DNA of 64,000 bases from Membranipora membranacea (GCA_914767715.1 OU612066.1:19876283-19940282), one strand, 5' to 3'. Counted from the first letter of the stretch, positions 33,754 to 48,500 are shown. A program made the numbers and translations. Notes: generated by a model not told the origin, from the sequence alone.

Positions 33754-34071
33754 TAGCCTGTCTTGACAAGCTTTGTTCGGTGGGGGGGGGGGGGGGGGGG
33801 AACAAAGCTTGTCAACTCTTGCATGCTCGACTGTCGAGCAGCCAATAATAAATATTGTCTTCTCTTTCGATCGAGAAGATAACTCCTTCAATCACACTAA
33901 TCAATTTGTATAGGAATGTATACAATTTGATTAGTGAGATAAAGGAGTTATCTTCCCGATCGCAAGGGAAGACAATATTTAGTATCGGCTGCTCGACAGT
34001 CGAGCATGCAAGAGTTGACAAGCTTTGTTCCCTCCCCCCCCCCACCGAACAAAGCTTGTCAAGACAGGCTA
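33754..34071. mobile_element. 318-bp nested-palindrome MITE with 9-bp target duplication
   Basis: The ends read TAGCCTGTCTTGACAAGC and GCTTGTCAAGACAGGCTA. The whole element folds into one long hairpin centred near 33912. Each arm also contains a smaller hairpin (AAGCTTTGTT...AACAAAGCTT) around a homopolymer G or C run. The direct repeat GCTGGTGAG flanks it (33745-33753 and 34072-34080). No coding frame is supported. Ends and duplication length suggest a non-autonomous Mutator-like element. Confidence 0.78.
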
Positions 34072-35772
34072 GCTGGTGAGGTGAGATGACGAGATGATGG
34101 AAGCTACCCTGGCAGCCCGACGGGCAATAAAGCCCCGGCCGTGTCTGCATTGAGCAGACTGATCCACTATTTTGTATTTGTGTTGACTCTGGAGTAGATG
34201 TCCATCTAAAATGAAATGTCATCCCCAAGCAATTAATTAATTAATTGGACTTTTGGCAGGCAACTCTGCAGTGATTAATTATGACATGTGCTAGAAAGTG
34301 GCAAGAACTATAGATACTTACAAGAAATGAAACAGCTGCTGAAGCTGGAAACTGGACAGAAACCCAAAAAGCCTGAGCTACTATACTATCTACGCCTGTA
34401 ATGTGGGAGTGTCCATTTACAAAACTAGTTTCACCTTCACTTTGTCAATAAGTAGAAAGCCAATCAATGCTAAATCCTTGATAGTTTTCGCCTTAGTATT
34501 ACCAAGTTAAGGGAAGACAACTTGCCTTATTTTTATGCTGCTAAGAGTCCATAACCACCCTCCCTGATAACACTTCAGAAACTAGTCTTAGCAATGTTTC
34601 TGCTTGCGTTATGGAATCTCAACTCAGTCGTATCTTTCATTTGAAGGAGGAGGTCCAACAATCATATTCTTCCAGCAAAGTCAACAATTTGAGCCACCAC
34701 ATTACCTTAACCTTAACTAAAAGGCACATTTGGGATAACGCTAGGTAGGTAGCTAGGTATTATGCTGTGTGCAAGTCTGAACCCCCCCCCCCCCCCGGCT
34801 CTTGCGCCCACCCCTCATCCCCGCCCAACAAACCCTCCCCATCCGGCCAGTGTTAACAAGCTCAATGAAAACTGACTGCATAATGAGACAATAGCAACGA
34901 TACAAACAGCTTTTCTTCAGAGATGAGAGATGAGCTATCTAAAGCTGGGTGTGTAAACACAATACAAACATGGGAACAGAGAAAATTATATTTTGTTAAA
35001 TTGTTTATATTGTATACATACTGTGAAGATTAACAAAACACTTGGCTTTTTGATATACATAGTGGGTTGATAACTTCAAATGTGTTCACAAATGAATTTT
35101 CATTTCGAATTGAATACCAATTTTGAAAACATCGGTGGGATTGATGAGTAGCTAAAGAATTATTATGAAAGGAGTGAATCATGAAAATTGATGCTAGTCA
35201 GTCTTACATTTTTTATCTACAGTTTAAATAATTCGGATTTTATAAAGATTGATAAACAATTCAAAATACTGTTATGTGTCGAATAGCCCCAACCAAATTG
35301 AGTTGGGTGAAATAGCAGATTAAATATCAAAACTTTCTTTGGAAAAATAGTATCACAGATTGGCTGTCTCAAATTAAACCAAAAAAAATATATGAATGAT
35401 TGATTGGAGAATAATATCAATATGGCCTACATTTAATACAGGAATACAGAGCGCTTCTACTAAAACGATAGATGACTCGTGGTATAAAAAAACACAGAGG
35501 AAAGCCACTACAATTATATGACATAACATAATAATTAGGAGAGTACATCTGTATAAAATTTGTCTCAAATATGAATTACTAACATGACTTCATATCTAAA
35601 TCTCATCGGAGACAAAACCTAAATGCGCATGTTACTGCCAGTTTAGTGTTATCAGGGAGTATCTACCCAATTTCAAGAGGGGACAACTCTCTTTTCGATA
35701 ACTCGCTCACAAGAGTTGACAAGCTTTGTCCAGCTTGTCAAGACAGACCACTGTCAGCTATGACGTTGAGGT

Positions 35773-36568
35773 TTAGTCTCGAGGTAGTATTTCTTTATAT
35801 AAGAGCCCATCACCCTTCTTTTCATCTAGCCACTGCTCACATGGGAATACATACTTCTTACTGGTGGAGAGATTAGTGACCTCGACCTTCTCAAGGTACC
35901 ATCCCGGACGCCAGCCAGCATTGTCATGCTCTATCTTCAACTTGGTCAGTTCACCTGGAACAAAAATATACAGTGTAAGCTGGTTAATTCAGACTTTATG
36001 ATTCAATTCAGAACTCCTGCTAAATCAGACAAGGAAAATTGGTCCCTTCAGCCAGATCTCAATGCATTATAATGTCACTTAATTCAGACTCTGCTTATTA
36101 AGGACAACTTTTTGTGGTCCTCAGTGGTTTGAATTAAGTGAACTGCACTGTATATAGATTTATTATTTATGAATGAAAGCTGTCCAGTCATGTATATTAA
36201 AAAGACAACTCCCTTAAACATGTGAAATGTCAAATGTCTAGATTCTCGAGACAATGTAATCCTTAGAAAATTTAAAAATTCCTTAACCGATTATCACCAG
36301 CCACTGACATAAATAACATAACAATTAAATAGATTATCATTTATTATGCATGATGAGGTAGTTGGATAATTCTTACCTAGATCGAGCACTTCAATCTCAA
36401 ATTTATCAGTCTGTTTTCTTTCAAACAAATCTCTGAACTTCTGAGTGAGTTCACGTTTGCCTGAGTCCCCTGTTTGACCGTACAGAGTTATTGAGACGTT
36501 AGCATTGGTACCCGCACCTTTCACATCTCCTGTTATAACTATAACCTCATATTTCACAGGGGCCAGAC
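35773..36568 (-). other. LOXHD1: LOXHD1 PLAT 17 and C-terminus (exons 36377-36568, 35773-35954)
   Basis: [70 protein letters not shown], ending in LPRD and TAA at 35773-35775. Confidence 0.92.
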
Positions 36569-39500
36569 CTGTAGAAAAAACAAAATTTACAAGTGTGTGG
36601 CATACAGAGAGAAAGAACAAAAGGGTGACATGTTTGAAGCACATGATGTACATTTTTTCTTTACAAATCTTAAACTACCTAGCTTCTCATTACTACTCAG
36701 TCAATAGATGTGAGATTTTTAGATTTTAAAAACCCAATGTACTTTTATCAGCTATATTGAATGCATGTCATTATCAAAATTATTCGCGTATGAACAGTCT
36801 ACAAGGAATAGAGAGTGTGGTAGTTTCTATGACTTTGGGTAGAGACTAGTACATTAACCAATACTTTTTAAAACATGAACGTTCATTTAGTTTTACTCAT
36901 CATATGATAAAAATATGTTGCACCTTATTTTGCAGCACACGTGTTCTAGCATTAAGAACATATATAAATCCATTGTTCAATAGAAGGATAAATCGGTCAA
37001 GACCATAGATAAAAGAAGGGAGCTAGATTGTTTTTATATCTACCATAAAAATTTTTTTATCTACCAATTTATATCTACCATTGTTTTATTATATATACAA
37101 TAATGGTCAATACCCAGTAACTTACTTCTAGTAGTTGCGATTTTGCTCTGCTCCGTTTTCTCGCTGTCTATGTTGAGTATGACAGCGTCGTTTATATCCT
37201 GATCTTCGGAGACTTTTATCCACTTCTGACAGGGGAATGTATATTTACATCCACCTCCGCTCTCACTGACTCTGACCTCGTAACAATGCCACTTAGCCTT
37301 CCCTCCTTCTCTACCTCCTGTAATGTCACAGTAACACGAGTGTCGATAATTTTCAAAATAAATTCACATAATCAAAATTGTCATTAATTATTCAAAGTTG
37401 TAAAAAAATTATCATAATTATTGTTATCAAGATTATCAAATTATCAAAGTTGTGAAAAGATTTGATTGGGCTACAAGGTTATCGAACATCCAATAAACTT
37501 AACCCAATCTGCACACCTGGCTGGCCATACTAGTATTGAGGAATCAATTAATTGTGTCTGGTAATAAGATTGATATTACGCAGTAATGACCAGATGATAT
37601 AAACTCAAAAACTTTAGATAATGAACTACGCTTTTAAAACATTTTATAATCTTCCAGTGGTCAAGGTAAAAAGCGATTAACTTCCACTAGAATTTCAACA
37701 ATTTTCAGGATGCGAAAGTCAACCCAGTGCATTTTTTCTTATGCAGGGAGAATATTTTGTCTTTTTTGACCATTCAGGCAATCACGTAAGCTCACAGTAC
37801 TTTAAACAGGGAGGGTGAGATGGGGTGGGTATATCCCACCCTCCCTGCTTTACAGGACCTCTAAGCCTTACAGGGGGGTGGGAGTGGCGTATCCCTCCCT
37901 TCCTGCTTCAAAAGACCTCTAAGTCTTACCTAAGGGTTTATCTTCTCTCTGTACAGCTCCCAGTATAACCTTCTTTAGTTTACCCAGATACCTGCCGTCC
38001 AGTGTAAACGTATCAGTACATCCCTTCCTGAATACTTTGTGTTCCGGACTGTTCTTCATTAGGAATTCTCGTGATTTTTTCTTGTCTCCCTCAAGTATTA
38101 ACCAGGCATTGTGCATCATACCTCCTTCCTTCTTGTCTGATGTTACTATCGTGATCTCGTATGCTGTGAAAGAAATTGAAAAAATTAAAATTTAATAAAA
38201 TGCGTCAGAAAAATCAGCAGTCTCAGAAAACTGGAATCATAAAACAGTATCGTAGTGCTACCTGATGTAAGGACATGTTCACGGTTCAGCCTGCTGACTA
38301 AAAACCAAATATCTTCTCTGATGTCTTAAGGGGGACTTGGTTTCTGTTATTTTATGACGGGTAATTTAGGCAACACATATTTGTGACAATCAACAATTGC
38401 TCTCACACATACAGTCTTATACAAGATGTTTACTAACAACCTGAATATGAGAATTGAAGACGCTTTGTAAAACTCTTTAGGGCTTAACTGCAAAGGCTTT
38501 TTTTTATTAGGTGCCATCATTTTGCATGTTATCTATAGAAAAGGATAACAACTTATAATAGCTTTTGTTGCCATTCATATTGCTAGACTCTAGGCATCAC
38601 AACCACCCCCCCCCCCCTCCCTACTGAAGATCATCTTAACACACAAGCTATAACTTACACATCTTGTCTCCCTTTTTGAGAGTCTCTGGAGCCGTTGAGC
38701 ACGTCAGCTCCCTGACTATCTGTTTATCGTCGTCAGATTTACTGAGCCAGCGGCTGCAGGGGAACATGTACTTCTTATTCCTCTTCAGGTCCTGCACCTC
38801 AATCCAGCCACAGTGCCATGCAGCTCCAAATCCTATAAGCAGAGAGGTGAGGGGATTGAATCCTAGTAAGGATTAAATTTGGAGACAAAATCTGAGGTAT
38901 AACTCAAGTTTGCTTGCACTCAGAATCGCTTCCCCAATTCTGATAAGCCGAAGCGGCTTATTGGTGGAGGGCAGCAAACAAACTGCAAGCAAACTGAATT
39001 AAATTGATCTTAGTAGAGATTCACGATACATAAAACCCATAAGTTTCATAGACAAGGGAAGATACTAGTAATGTTTGTCAGTCTGCGAATTATTTATTAC
39101 TTATTCACGCGATTTATGATACCATCGTTTCATTATCCTACTCACTATATAGTATGTAACACCCTACCACTTATATCTTTTTATTCAAGTCATTTTTTGT
39201 ATCTATGTTAATGTGTGTGAGGTCAACAAGTTATTTTTAATTTGCTTTAATTATAAACTTTTAGAAAACCTCAATAAATAAATAAATAAATAAACAAATA
39301 AATAAAAATCTCCTATATCAAAATTACCCTGTGACTTTACTCTGTGCAGCTGTGGACATCTCAGTACATCTAGTTGCTCAAAATACTCATGAATTTGTAT
39401 AAAGTAAGTAATCCGAGTAGCTTCTAAATTGTTAAAATAAGTTTACCTTTGTTATCATGCCACACACGGCATTTCGTCAGTTCACCAAGGGATAGGATCT

Positions 39501-42500
39501 CTTTCATCGTGAAAACATCCGTCTGTTTTGTCTCAAAAGGAGATTTATTAGTTTCAGAGTCGATGAGATGTAAAGCACCTGAGTCACCATGTTCACCAAA
39601 TAGACAGACAAAGACATTGGCATCTGTGCCAGCACCTTTTTCTTCACTAGTTTTCACTGTTATCTTATATGAGGTAGCTAGAAAAAAAATGTAAAATTTT
39701 GCTTAAAAACTGAGTTTTTACTGAGTTCAACATAAACGGGCCTCAGGTTTGAACAGCTTTCTCAAGTCAAATTAACCAGATCGATTGGCAACCTGCAATT
39801 TATCAACCATACTTATATATTTGGACAAAGAACAACGTAATGAAACAATACAGATGTATAATTTTGTCATTTGCTCACTTTTGACTTGGAGTTTTCCTCT
39901 CACCGAGGCTGCGATATCCTTACTGAGTTTACCGTCACCCATTGTCTTACTCAGCCAGAAATTACAATTGAATGAATAGAGATCACCCGTGTCCATGTTC
40001 CGCAACTCAACCTGAAAAAGGATATAATCATATAGGAATATGATGGCGGGGTAGTTCTCCGAAATGAATTAACCACAACAATGACATTCACTGCCCCCCA
40101 AAGCACAGTTTAGATCCTTTAGATTCCTTCACAGGTTTCATGAAGATGTTCTCCAAACCAGAATATTCATCAGATGAGATATCATTTATATATACCACAC
40201 AATACTGTTGTTGAACAGAAAATAAAATAGGTCAATCTAAAGCGGGCTGTCAACGAAAGTCCTGATGAGGCACAAATACATTACATTGTGCAAGGACATA
40301 CAGATATTCACGAAACCATTGCCTTATTTGGTGGTGTTGACTAGAGCCTCAGAAATATTTCCCTCTGGCTCCCGGCAGTCGCATCTATCTACATATATAT
40401 ATATATATATACGGATACACAGCCGCATTAGTCAAACCTTTTCAACAAACCAGTCAGGTCTGCTTGTTTTCCCATCATGCGACACTCTGATCTTCTTCAG
40501 TGGTGCGATGTCATCGAGCTCCATCTTAACGAGATCAGCTCGGCCCCTCTCAAACCTTTCTCCCTTCTTGTCGATCATCTATGAAAACAAAACCATGCTT
40601 GTTACTCAAGCTCACGCATATTGATGATATTGATAATGTTGATGTCATCAGAACAGCCGTTTCAGCAGGTATCATTATCAGTATCATTAGCAAAAGCTAG
40701 TTGACAGAATTCAGATTTTCAGGCCTTCAAGATTCTCAAAGGCTTCCCATGATGCAACTTCAGTTTCAGAATTTTCAAAGTTATTTGGCCAGTGATGACA
40801 TTTATGGGTGAGATTTGTTGTCTCACAAACTAGGAGCTAAATCTGAATTGAGGGAATTTTGTGCTCAAGGACAACAAATAATGCAGCAGCACGGGAACAA
40901 AGCTGAGTTATTGTAATCTTTGTTTACAGATATGTAATCTCACCTGTTCAGTTGAAGCTCCTCCATCTCCAAACACAGTAAGTTTTACATTGGCATCTGT
41001 TCCAGCTTTGTTTACATCGCCTGTGTAGAACGTCACCTCATATGGCACCACTGGAACAAAAGGTAAGAACACAGGCTAGAGATAGATTGAAACTATTTTA
41101 TCTCTTTTACAGAAACAGAGAGATTTTGAAAATATTCACACCCAACCGCTATTTAAGGCACAGCTGGAAATGTTATTTCATTTGTATGCAGGGAATTGCA
41201 ATTTTCTGTTCCCAAGATTATCGATCAAATTGGTAGGAGAAGACAGTATTATGCACAAGAATAAAACAAGTTCTGGGTGAACACCGGAAAAGAAGAAGAA
41301 AGAAATATGGCTTTGGTAATATTGTTTTAGATCTCTACATTTAAAAAGACTAAACCGAATAATGCTATCGTTATTACACCCATCAATTTTGATTACATTT
41401 TATTTCAGGTAAACTTACTTGGTTTATAAGCTGTCATGGAGCTTTGTCCATCAGCCACATGGAGAACACGATTTGTTTTACCATCTGACTTATCCTTAGC
41501 CAGCCACTGTTTGCATGAGAATATGTAATGTTTGCCCTTAGTGGGTACGTCTAGTTCAATCTCACGAACCAACCAGCCGCTTCCAGGCTCCGTACCATCG
41601 TGTCCAATCTGAAATAAGGGTTATATAAGATTATATATATATATATTTACTTTTATTACCATAAATCTCATTTGTTTAAATACTCGTTAACATACTTGCA
41701 TGTCAGTATGATCAGAGATATTTAGGAAATAATTATTTGATAACAAGCAAAAGGTAACATCTCTTAAGTAGGCAGTCAGGCCAGGAATGTATATTTGTAT
41801 GAGAAGGGTTATCATTTGAAATAGGTTTAGTTGTCCAAAGGCCTTGGATTTTTGCTATCATACAAAATGATGACAAGGTTTTGTAAGATGATGGTGTCTC
41901 AGTTCGCAATAGTTACTCAAACAAGTATTGTGCCGTTTTTTTCTGAAATTCCATGACCATAACTGATAAATTCATCCAACTGTGGGACGAGAGAACACAA
42001 CTCCGAGTAGTGAATAGCAGGCTATCTAATTAGCGCCATCGACCCATTCTAGTTTGGGGATGGTGAGATGGCGCAATCGGTTAGCGCGCTTGCTATTCAC
42101 TGCCAGGCAATTAGTGCCGCAGGAGTTGTGGGTTCGAGCCCCACTGGGGGAGCTTTCATTGTTGATTGTTCCAGCCCCCAGCCCCCTCGGGTGTATACCT
42201 CTCCCAAAACTTGGCTGTGCAGCAATTAGCCACAAGCTCAACTACAAAAGTGTTCGCCACATAGCCAGCTTGTTCAGGTAGGAGAGGTATACACCCAAGG
42301 GTGCTGGGGACTGAAACAATCAACCTTGAAAAACTCCCCCAGTGGAACTTGCACCCACAACTCAAGCGGCACCAATTGCCTAGCAGTGAATAGCAAGGGC
42401 GCTAACCTATTGCGCCATCTAACCATCCCCAAAAAAGAATGGGTTGATGGCGCTAATTAGCATGCACATTATTCACTACTCGGAGTAGAAGAAGATAGGA

Positions 42501-45500
42501 TAGATGAAAAAGAACTTACCTCAAGTTGTTTGACCTCTCCCACATCTGGTCCTTCCAGCGAGAAAGTCTCCACAGATCCGGCCTCAAACCTTGTCTTACC
42601 GATGAGGTCTAGGTAAAGTTTACCAGTGTGCTGCTTCTTCTTGGAGCCGAGAATATCGACCCAGGCATGAGACTCTGTGCCATTGTCCTCTCCATCACCC
42701 GTGCGTATTTTTACTGTGTATGATATAGCTGAAATAGAAAGAAATCAATGAATTCTACCGCTTTTACTGCCATAAGGTTTGAGTTGGTGTTTCTGCTATC
42801 AAAGACAACTGCTAATAATAAGTCATTTAATTGAAAATGTATTACTATTTCTGATATCTTTGTTGAATTTGGACTAAAGTGAGCGCTGGATAATATCCTC
42901 ACTGCGGCGAAAGTCCAAATCTGTTTAGCAAGATACACAATTATATAATACAATTGAAATATTTTAGTACAAATTCAAATGTAGACTTACTCGGTCCATC
43001 ATAGGCACTGTCTAGTATCATACTCTGTCTCTTAGTAAGTCTAGATCCGCCCGCAAACGATTCTTTCCCTGCAGAGTCAAGACTCGCTGATGAGCCTCCA
43101 AACCTTGTCGAAAATGATTTCAGAGTTCCTTGGCTAGATGTGTCTCCATCATATCCCTAAGAAAAAAGAGAAACAATCGGTAAACATACTTGATGACCAT
43201 GATGACCATCAGTAGAAGCGATAAAAAACTGACACACATCTGTCCTACTTACTTTCCTTTGAAAATTTATTGGTATTTTTTTTAACTTTTTTAACTTATT
43301 CAACTTTATTGATTGGAGTTGCCAGCTCCTTCTTTTTTCTAATTTATTAAACAATTTACAGTACAAAAAATAATCTCCAAAGACCATGAACTTACTAATG
43401 CAGTACTCATGCATGATTAAATATCTTATACTATCATTATTTAGACCAACCTTGACATATAAGGACTTTTCGATCTTGTTATCGTCTTTGTTCTTAGCGA
43501 GCCATCGCTCACAATGGAATGTGTATGTCTCTTTATCCAGGTTATCCACCACTTCCACCTTATCCAGGTACCAGGACGGGTTCAGGAAGGAGTTATCATG
43601 TCTGACCTTACATTTGAATATTTTACCAAGGTCAACTATCTCAAGATTGAACACATCATTCTGCAAAGAGAAGAAGAATTATGAGAGTTATTCATTTCCG
43701 TTATCTTAATATGTAGGGCGAGAATTTGTCTTTCTCGACAAGCATTGTCAAGACTGGCCAGGGGAGAATGAAATTCAATCTAACCACTTATCGTAAGTTT
43801 GAGGCCTGTCAGCCGAGGGTATCCAGAATAAACTGCTACCAACACCATTCAATAAAGTTTCACAGCTGAGACTTAATTTTTCCTGACCAGAAAGACAATA
43901 AGAATGTAAAACAATACTCACATGTGCTCTTTCGAATTTGTCTTTGTATGTCTCACTTTTGTGTAGTTTTCTTTCACCAGAGTCACCCTTTTCACCAAAT
44001 ATGGTCATAAAGACATTAGCGTCTGTGCCAGCACCTGATACATCACCAGTGTGTACGTTCACTGTGTACTTTTTGGCTGAAAAATAGTTGGATCATTGAG
44101 TAAAGCCATCCAGGTGAGGAGGAATTATGGGTGAAATTCCCTCTCAAGAAAAAATTCTTTGGGTAATAGCGAGCAACTATTGTGTGAGTTATACCCGCTG
44201 AATTTACTATATTGGCTGAAAATATTGCGAATTAGAGATATCTGCGGGGAGATATTTTTCAATCATTATTATGAACGAATAAACTAAGCTTGCTTGTTTC
44301 ATCAAGTGAAGAATATGTGTTTTCTAACATTGAAGAGTTTGAATACATAAAAAATAATTATTGTTTAAAGTGACAGTCCTATTAGAAAAGTTGATATTTT
44401 ACCCCAGTAATTTGAATATTGTGAGTTTATAGGGCAAATAACAATAATAAAAAATGAAAATTGTGGAAAATAGCATTTTAGTTTTCTTTAATTATTGTAG
44501 CAAGGATCATAGTGGATCATAGTGGTCAGGGGGAGGCAATAAATCACTATGATCCACTATGATCCTAATTTTCAGACTTTGCAGCAATTTTACTGCAAGT
44601 AGGTTCACAGGCTGTTTCATTTCATATGCTCTAATGACTTTTCAACCTGGGATATTTAAAACAATACCAACCATGGCCTAGTAGGACTGTCACTTTAAAA
44701 TCTAGTTAATATTTTGCCTAGACTTAATATACTAAGTAATCTAAAGTCTCTGATATTCTGCAACATAAAAAATCATTCAGTGCAGTAATGCTGACTTTGC
44801 TTGATCATAACTTCAAAATTGTGCTTCAAACTCCTGCAGTACTGCATTATAGTGACTTACAGACAAGTTGCTCTTTGATTTTCTTCTCTTTCTTCTTGAC
44901 TTGTCCATCTTTACCCATCACCTCCTCTGTGACTCTGCCTGCTACAAGTTCTCTCTCTATAGCTCCGTCCTCCTCGTCCCGAGCCAGCCATCGATCACAC
45001 GGGAATGTGTATGTTATAGAACCCTGTAATAGTAGACCAATTGTTTTTTACAGAGTTACAGATTTATCCATATTCTACTCTTGAAAAACCCTGGGATGAT
45101 AAATAAAACAGTTGGCAATCTCCGGTTTACGACAAGGAGGCTTATGATGATTGAGATAGAACCATCATGTTTGGAGCACTGTCCATTGTTACGATGCTTA
45201 TTTACCTATAGTCGTAGGGGAGCAATATCATATTTGGTGACACACTAAGAAAACCTATTCATACTGAGCAGCACTTATACTCATGTTGATTATATGTGGT
45301 AACTCAATTGTTTTTATCCATTCCCAGAACACAGACTAATTTGTAATTCAGATCATATATCACACAAACCTTTCCACTGTCATGAAGTTTTCTGACAGCT
45401 ACATGGGCAAGATGCCATCCATCACCAAACCCACTGCCATCATGCCCGATTCTTATCTTCTCAATTGTCTCCCCTACATCCTCTAATTCCACAACAAACG

Positions 45501-48500
45501 TGTCTGTAGTAAAAAAGTAAGTGATAAACTTTCTTTAAAAAAATTTCAAAAGTGTAACGGATATCATAAATAAACTTGTTGCTATTGAGATGGCTACCCA
45601 AGAATGGCAAACAAGATCTAGTTAAAAGGTGACTTAATGGTGGCTAGCACTAAATTTTGGCTAGCTGAGGTGGGAGCATGTGAAAGAAAGGAGAGTTAGG
45701 AAAAATACTCTAGGCTAAGATCAAAGTGTCACTGCCAATGGGCAATTGGTGCCACTTTCAGTTTTGGCAGCTTGCTGCACACCCAGTTCAGGAGGTCTTT
45801 TGGCCTCACACATGAGGATTTAGGGCACCTTGCATCCCTCTTTAGGGGCAGCCTTATTCTGTTTCTTACTAAACAGCAACGTGCGCTTGAGCAAAATGGG
45901 AAACTTTCCTCCTGCAACAAATCATTTAGACTAGTATAAACAACTCCTACCTGTCTCTCCCTTTTTGAAATGTTTTCTCCTCTCTGACTTGCTAGAGCAG
46001 AAGAACTTCTTCAAGGTGCACATCTCTTTACCATACAGCTGTACATATACATCAGCATTAGTGTCTGCTGAAGGTTTGTTACTAGTGGTGACTTTGACCT
46101 TTGAGAGAAAGAGAAATAAAACAATTTGAAAAATTGCTATAAATCAATGGTAAGGTCAAATGAATCTCGAAACAGTCATTAACAGTATGGAAGGCTTATG
46201 AGAACGTAACAAGGCTGGCATAACTTAATCCTTTAACAATTGCCATTGAATGCCATAGCCCATAACAGCTTCAATCTATTTTTTGGCATGTTGCTAAGCT
46301 ATGTTTCAAATAATTTTGTGTTTGTATTACAATTCGAATAATTCATAAAACAGTTGATCCAGACCTATAGTTATTGCCAATAGAGAGTTACATAGTGGTC
46401 ATAGTGCATTCGATTGTTTTTGTAGCTTTTAAAATTCAGTAAAATTCATGTTAACTGGAATCAAAAAGTTTGATAGCTATACCTCATATCTGATACAAGG
46501 GTTGTATTCCACAGTGTCTAATTCTTCAGGGTACAGTTCTCGTTCCAGCGCTCCGTCATCTTTACCTTTAGCTAACCACCTCTTACAAGGGAATACCCAG
46601 CGCTTACCCAGAGAGGGGCAGTCGATCTCCACCTTATCTAAGAACCAGGCTCCACCGAAACCTGAGTTATCGTGTCCAATCCTGAAATTTGAGACAAACG
46701 GTATTTTTATTAGTTGGTTTGTATGGTCGGGTAGTCTTATTTCCCTATTATTGCTTAGATTGAAACTAAATACTATGGTTATCGAATATCTTGAGGGGAC
46801 CAACAGAATAGCTAGGGCCACAGTTTACAGTTTGTAACCCACATTCTTGGGCCACTATCATACCAAAACAACCAAGTTGCAAGTTGTACACCGGGCCCAC
46901 TTACTAGCTGAGGACCTGCTTACTCCTAGTCCTAAATTAAAATCGGCAGGTAAGAGACGAGATTTACCTGATTTTTTTGAGGTCTCCAATCTCAGCAGTC
47001 TCCACAGAAAACTCATCAACCTGACCTTTCTCAAACTTATCCATCTTATTATCTACGGTAGATTTCAGAGGAACCGAACCTGTAACAGAATAAAAAATCA
47101 ATTTTTATAAAAATATCAATTTGCCAATTATCAAATATCAGTCATTAACGCTAAATGATTACGAAATAATCTCTTTTTTCAATTTTTAAATGAAACTATG
47201 ATAAGGTAAAAAGAGTACCAAGATGCAAATAACTGAGTGTCGGTAAAAAAAAGAATTAATTTGATAATTTTACAAAAAATACAAAATTAATTCTTAAATC
47301 TCAATCTCATCATTCCCAGCATGCAAAGAAAGAAATCCGAATCCATTCACAGGAAGATACGTTCATTTAGTGAACAGAGGACAAATACATGTACTTTCAG
47401 AAGTGTGGCAATTAATCTGAATTTTGGGTGTATTTATCATTTAATTTTGCGATAGAATCATCATTATGTCAGATCTGTAATGTTACTTGAGTAAAGCTGC
47501 CCAATATACTCATGTGATAGTTCATATTATATAATTTGATATAATAATATATGTTTAGTGTATTCATATGCAGCTTCAAAGTAAAAGACTTCATGATTTA
47601 TAACCACTGCATAGATTCATTCGCTCATAATTGCTCATAATAAAATAAATCAAGGCTGAGATTTTTTCTATTTTCAGCAAACATGGCTGAATCTTTAACA
47701 ACAAAAACTCTTGTAAGAGGGACAGGGGTGTTAGAACATTAAAGGATCAGTAGAGCCATCCCGGTTATACTAAACAACCGTCTTATAATGATCACACCTG
47801 TATGGGCTCGCCAAAGTAGGAGTTTGGTCTAGTCTAAAATCGATCTCTTGTGGGCCAAGGATTGATAATACCCAATAACACCAATACCCTATGGGCCACA
47901 CAAATGTCCGAGGTTCCATACCAAATACCAAGTTAAAGATTTTCTCAAGGGTATATTATGTTCTAGACAATGTTGGATGCAATGACAAACTAACTCACTA
48001 TATCCAGAACAAGGAGGGACAACATGCCATAAAACAGATTATAGGTGACAAATCCGGTTATGGGTCTCTGTTATCATATCTGCTTTACAGACTTATTTTA
48101 TGTCAGATAGTGAGTGTCATAGACTTAAAGACTAGCCAAAGGTCAAAGCATGTTATAGTCAGGCAGCTACTCATGCTAAAGTTGTGTCAGATTTGCATGA
48201 TGAAAAAATTCAATGGTCTACTTGGCATGAATTATTGATGATGGAGGCAGGGAGAATTCTCCCTGATGGAGGGCATTCTTTCAATATTCAATAATCCATG
48301 CCAAGTAGAGCATTGACTTTTTTTATCATGCAAATCTGACACAACTTTATCATCATAAGTGCCTGCCCGACTTTAACATGCTTTGATCTTTGGGTAAACT
48401 TTAACAATAAAAATATAGTATACATCTATTTAGTTATCATATCAATATCATCATGTCTATGGTGCATGATTTGATGCTGTTGACCTCAAACCAGATTTGT

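Larger units (their letters stand above)
31969..35772. other. Intergenic region between LOXHD1 stop and lipoxygenase start
   Basis: 3.8 kb with no supported coding exon. It must hold the LOXHD1 3' UTR and the lipoxygenase promoter. An acceptor-like sequence (TTCACAG, AG at 32004-32005) just above the lipoxygenase ATG suggests an untranslated upstream exon. The rest is palindromic MITE material (33409-33460, 33754-34071 and a related fragment near 35700-35750) and homopolymer C (34783-34797). Confidence 0.5.
41419..42728 (-). other. LOXHD1: LOXHD1 PLAT 13 (exons 42520-42728, 41419-41608)
   Basis: [54 protein letters not shown]. The intron between the two exons holds an inverted SINE pair. Confidence 0.86.
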
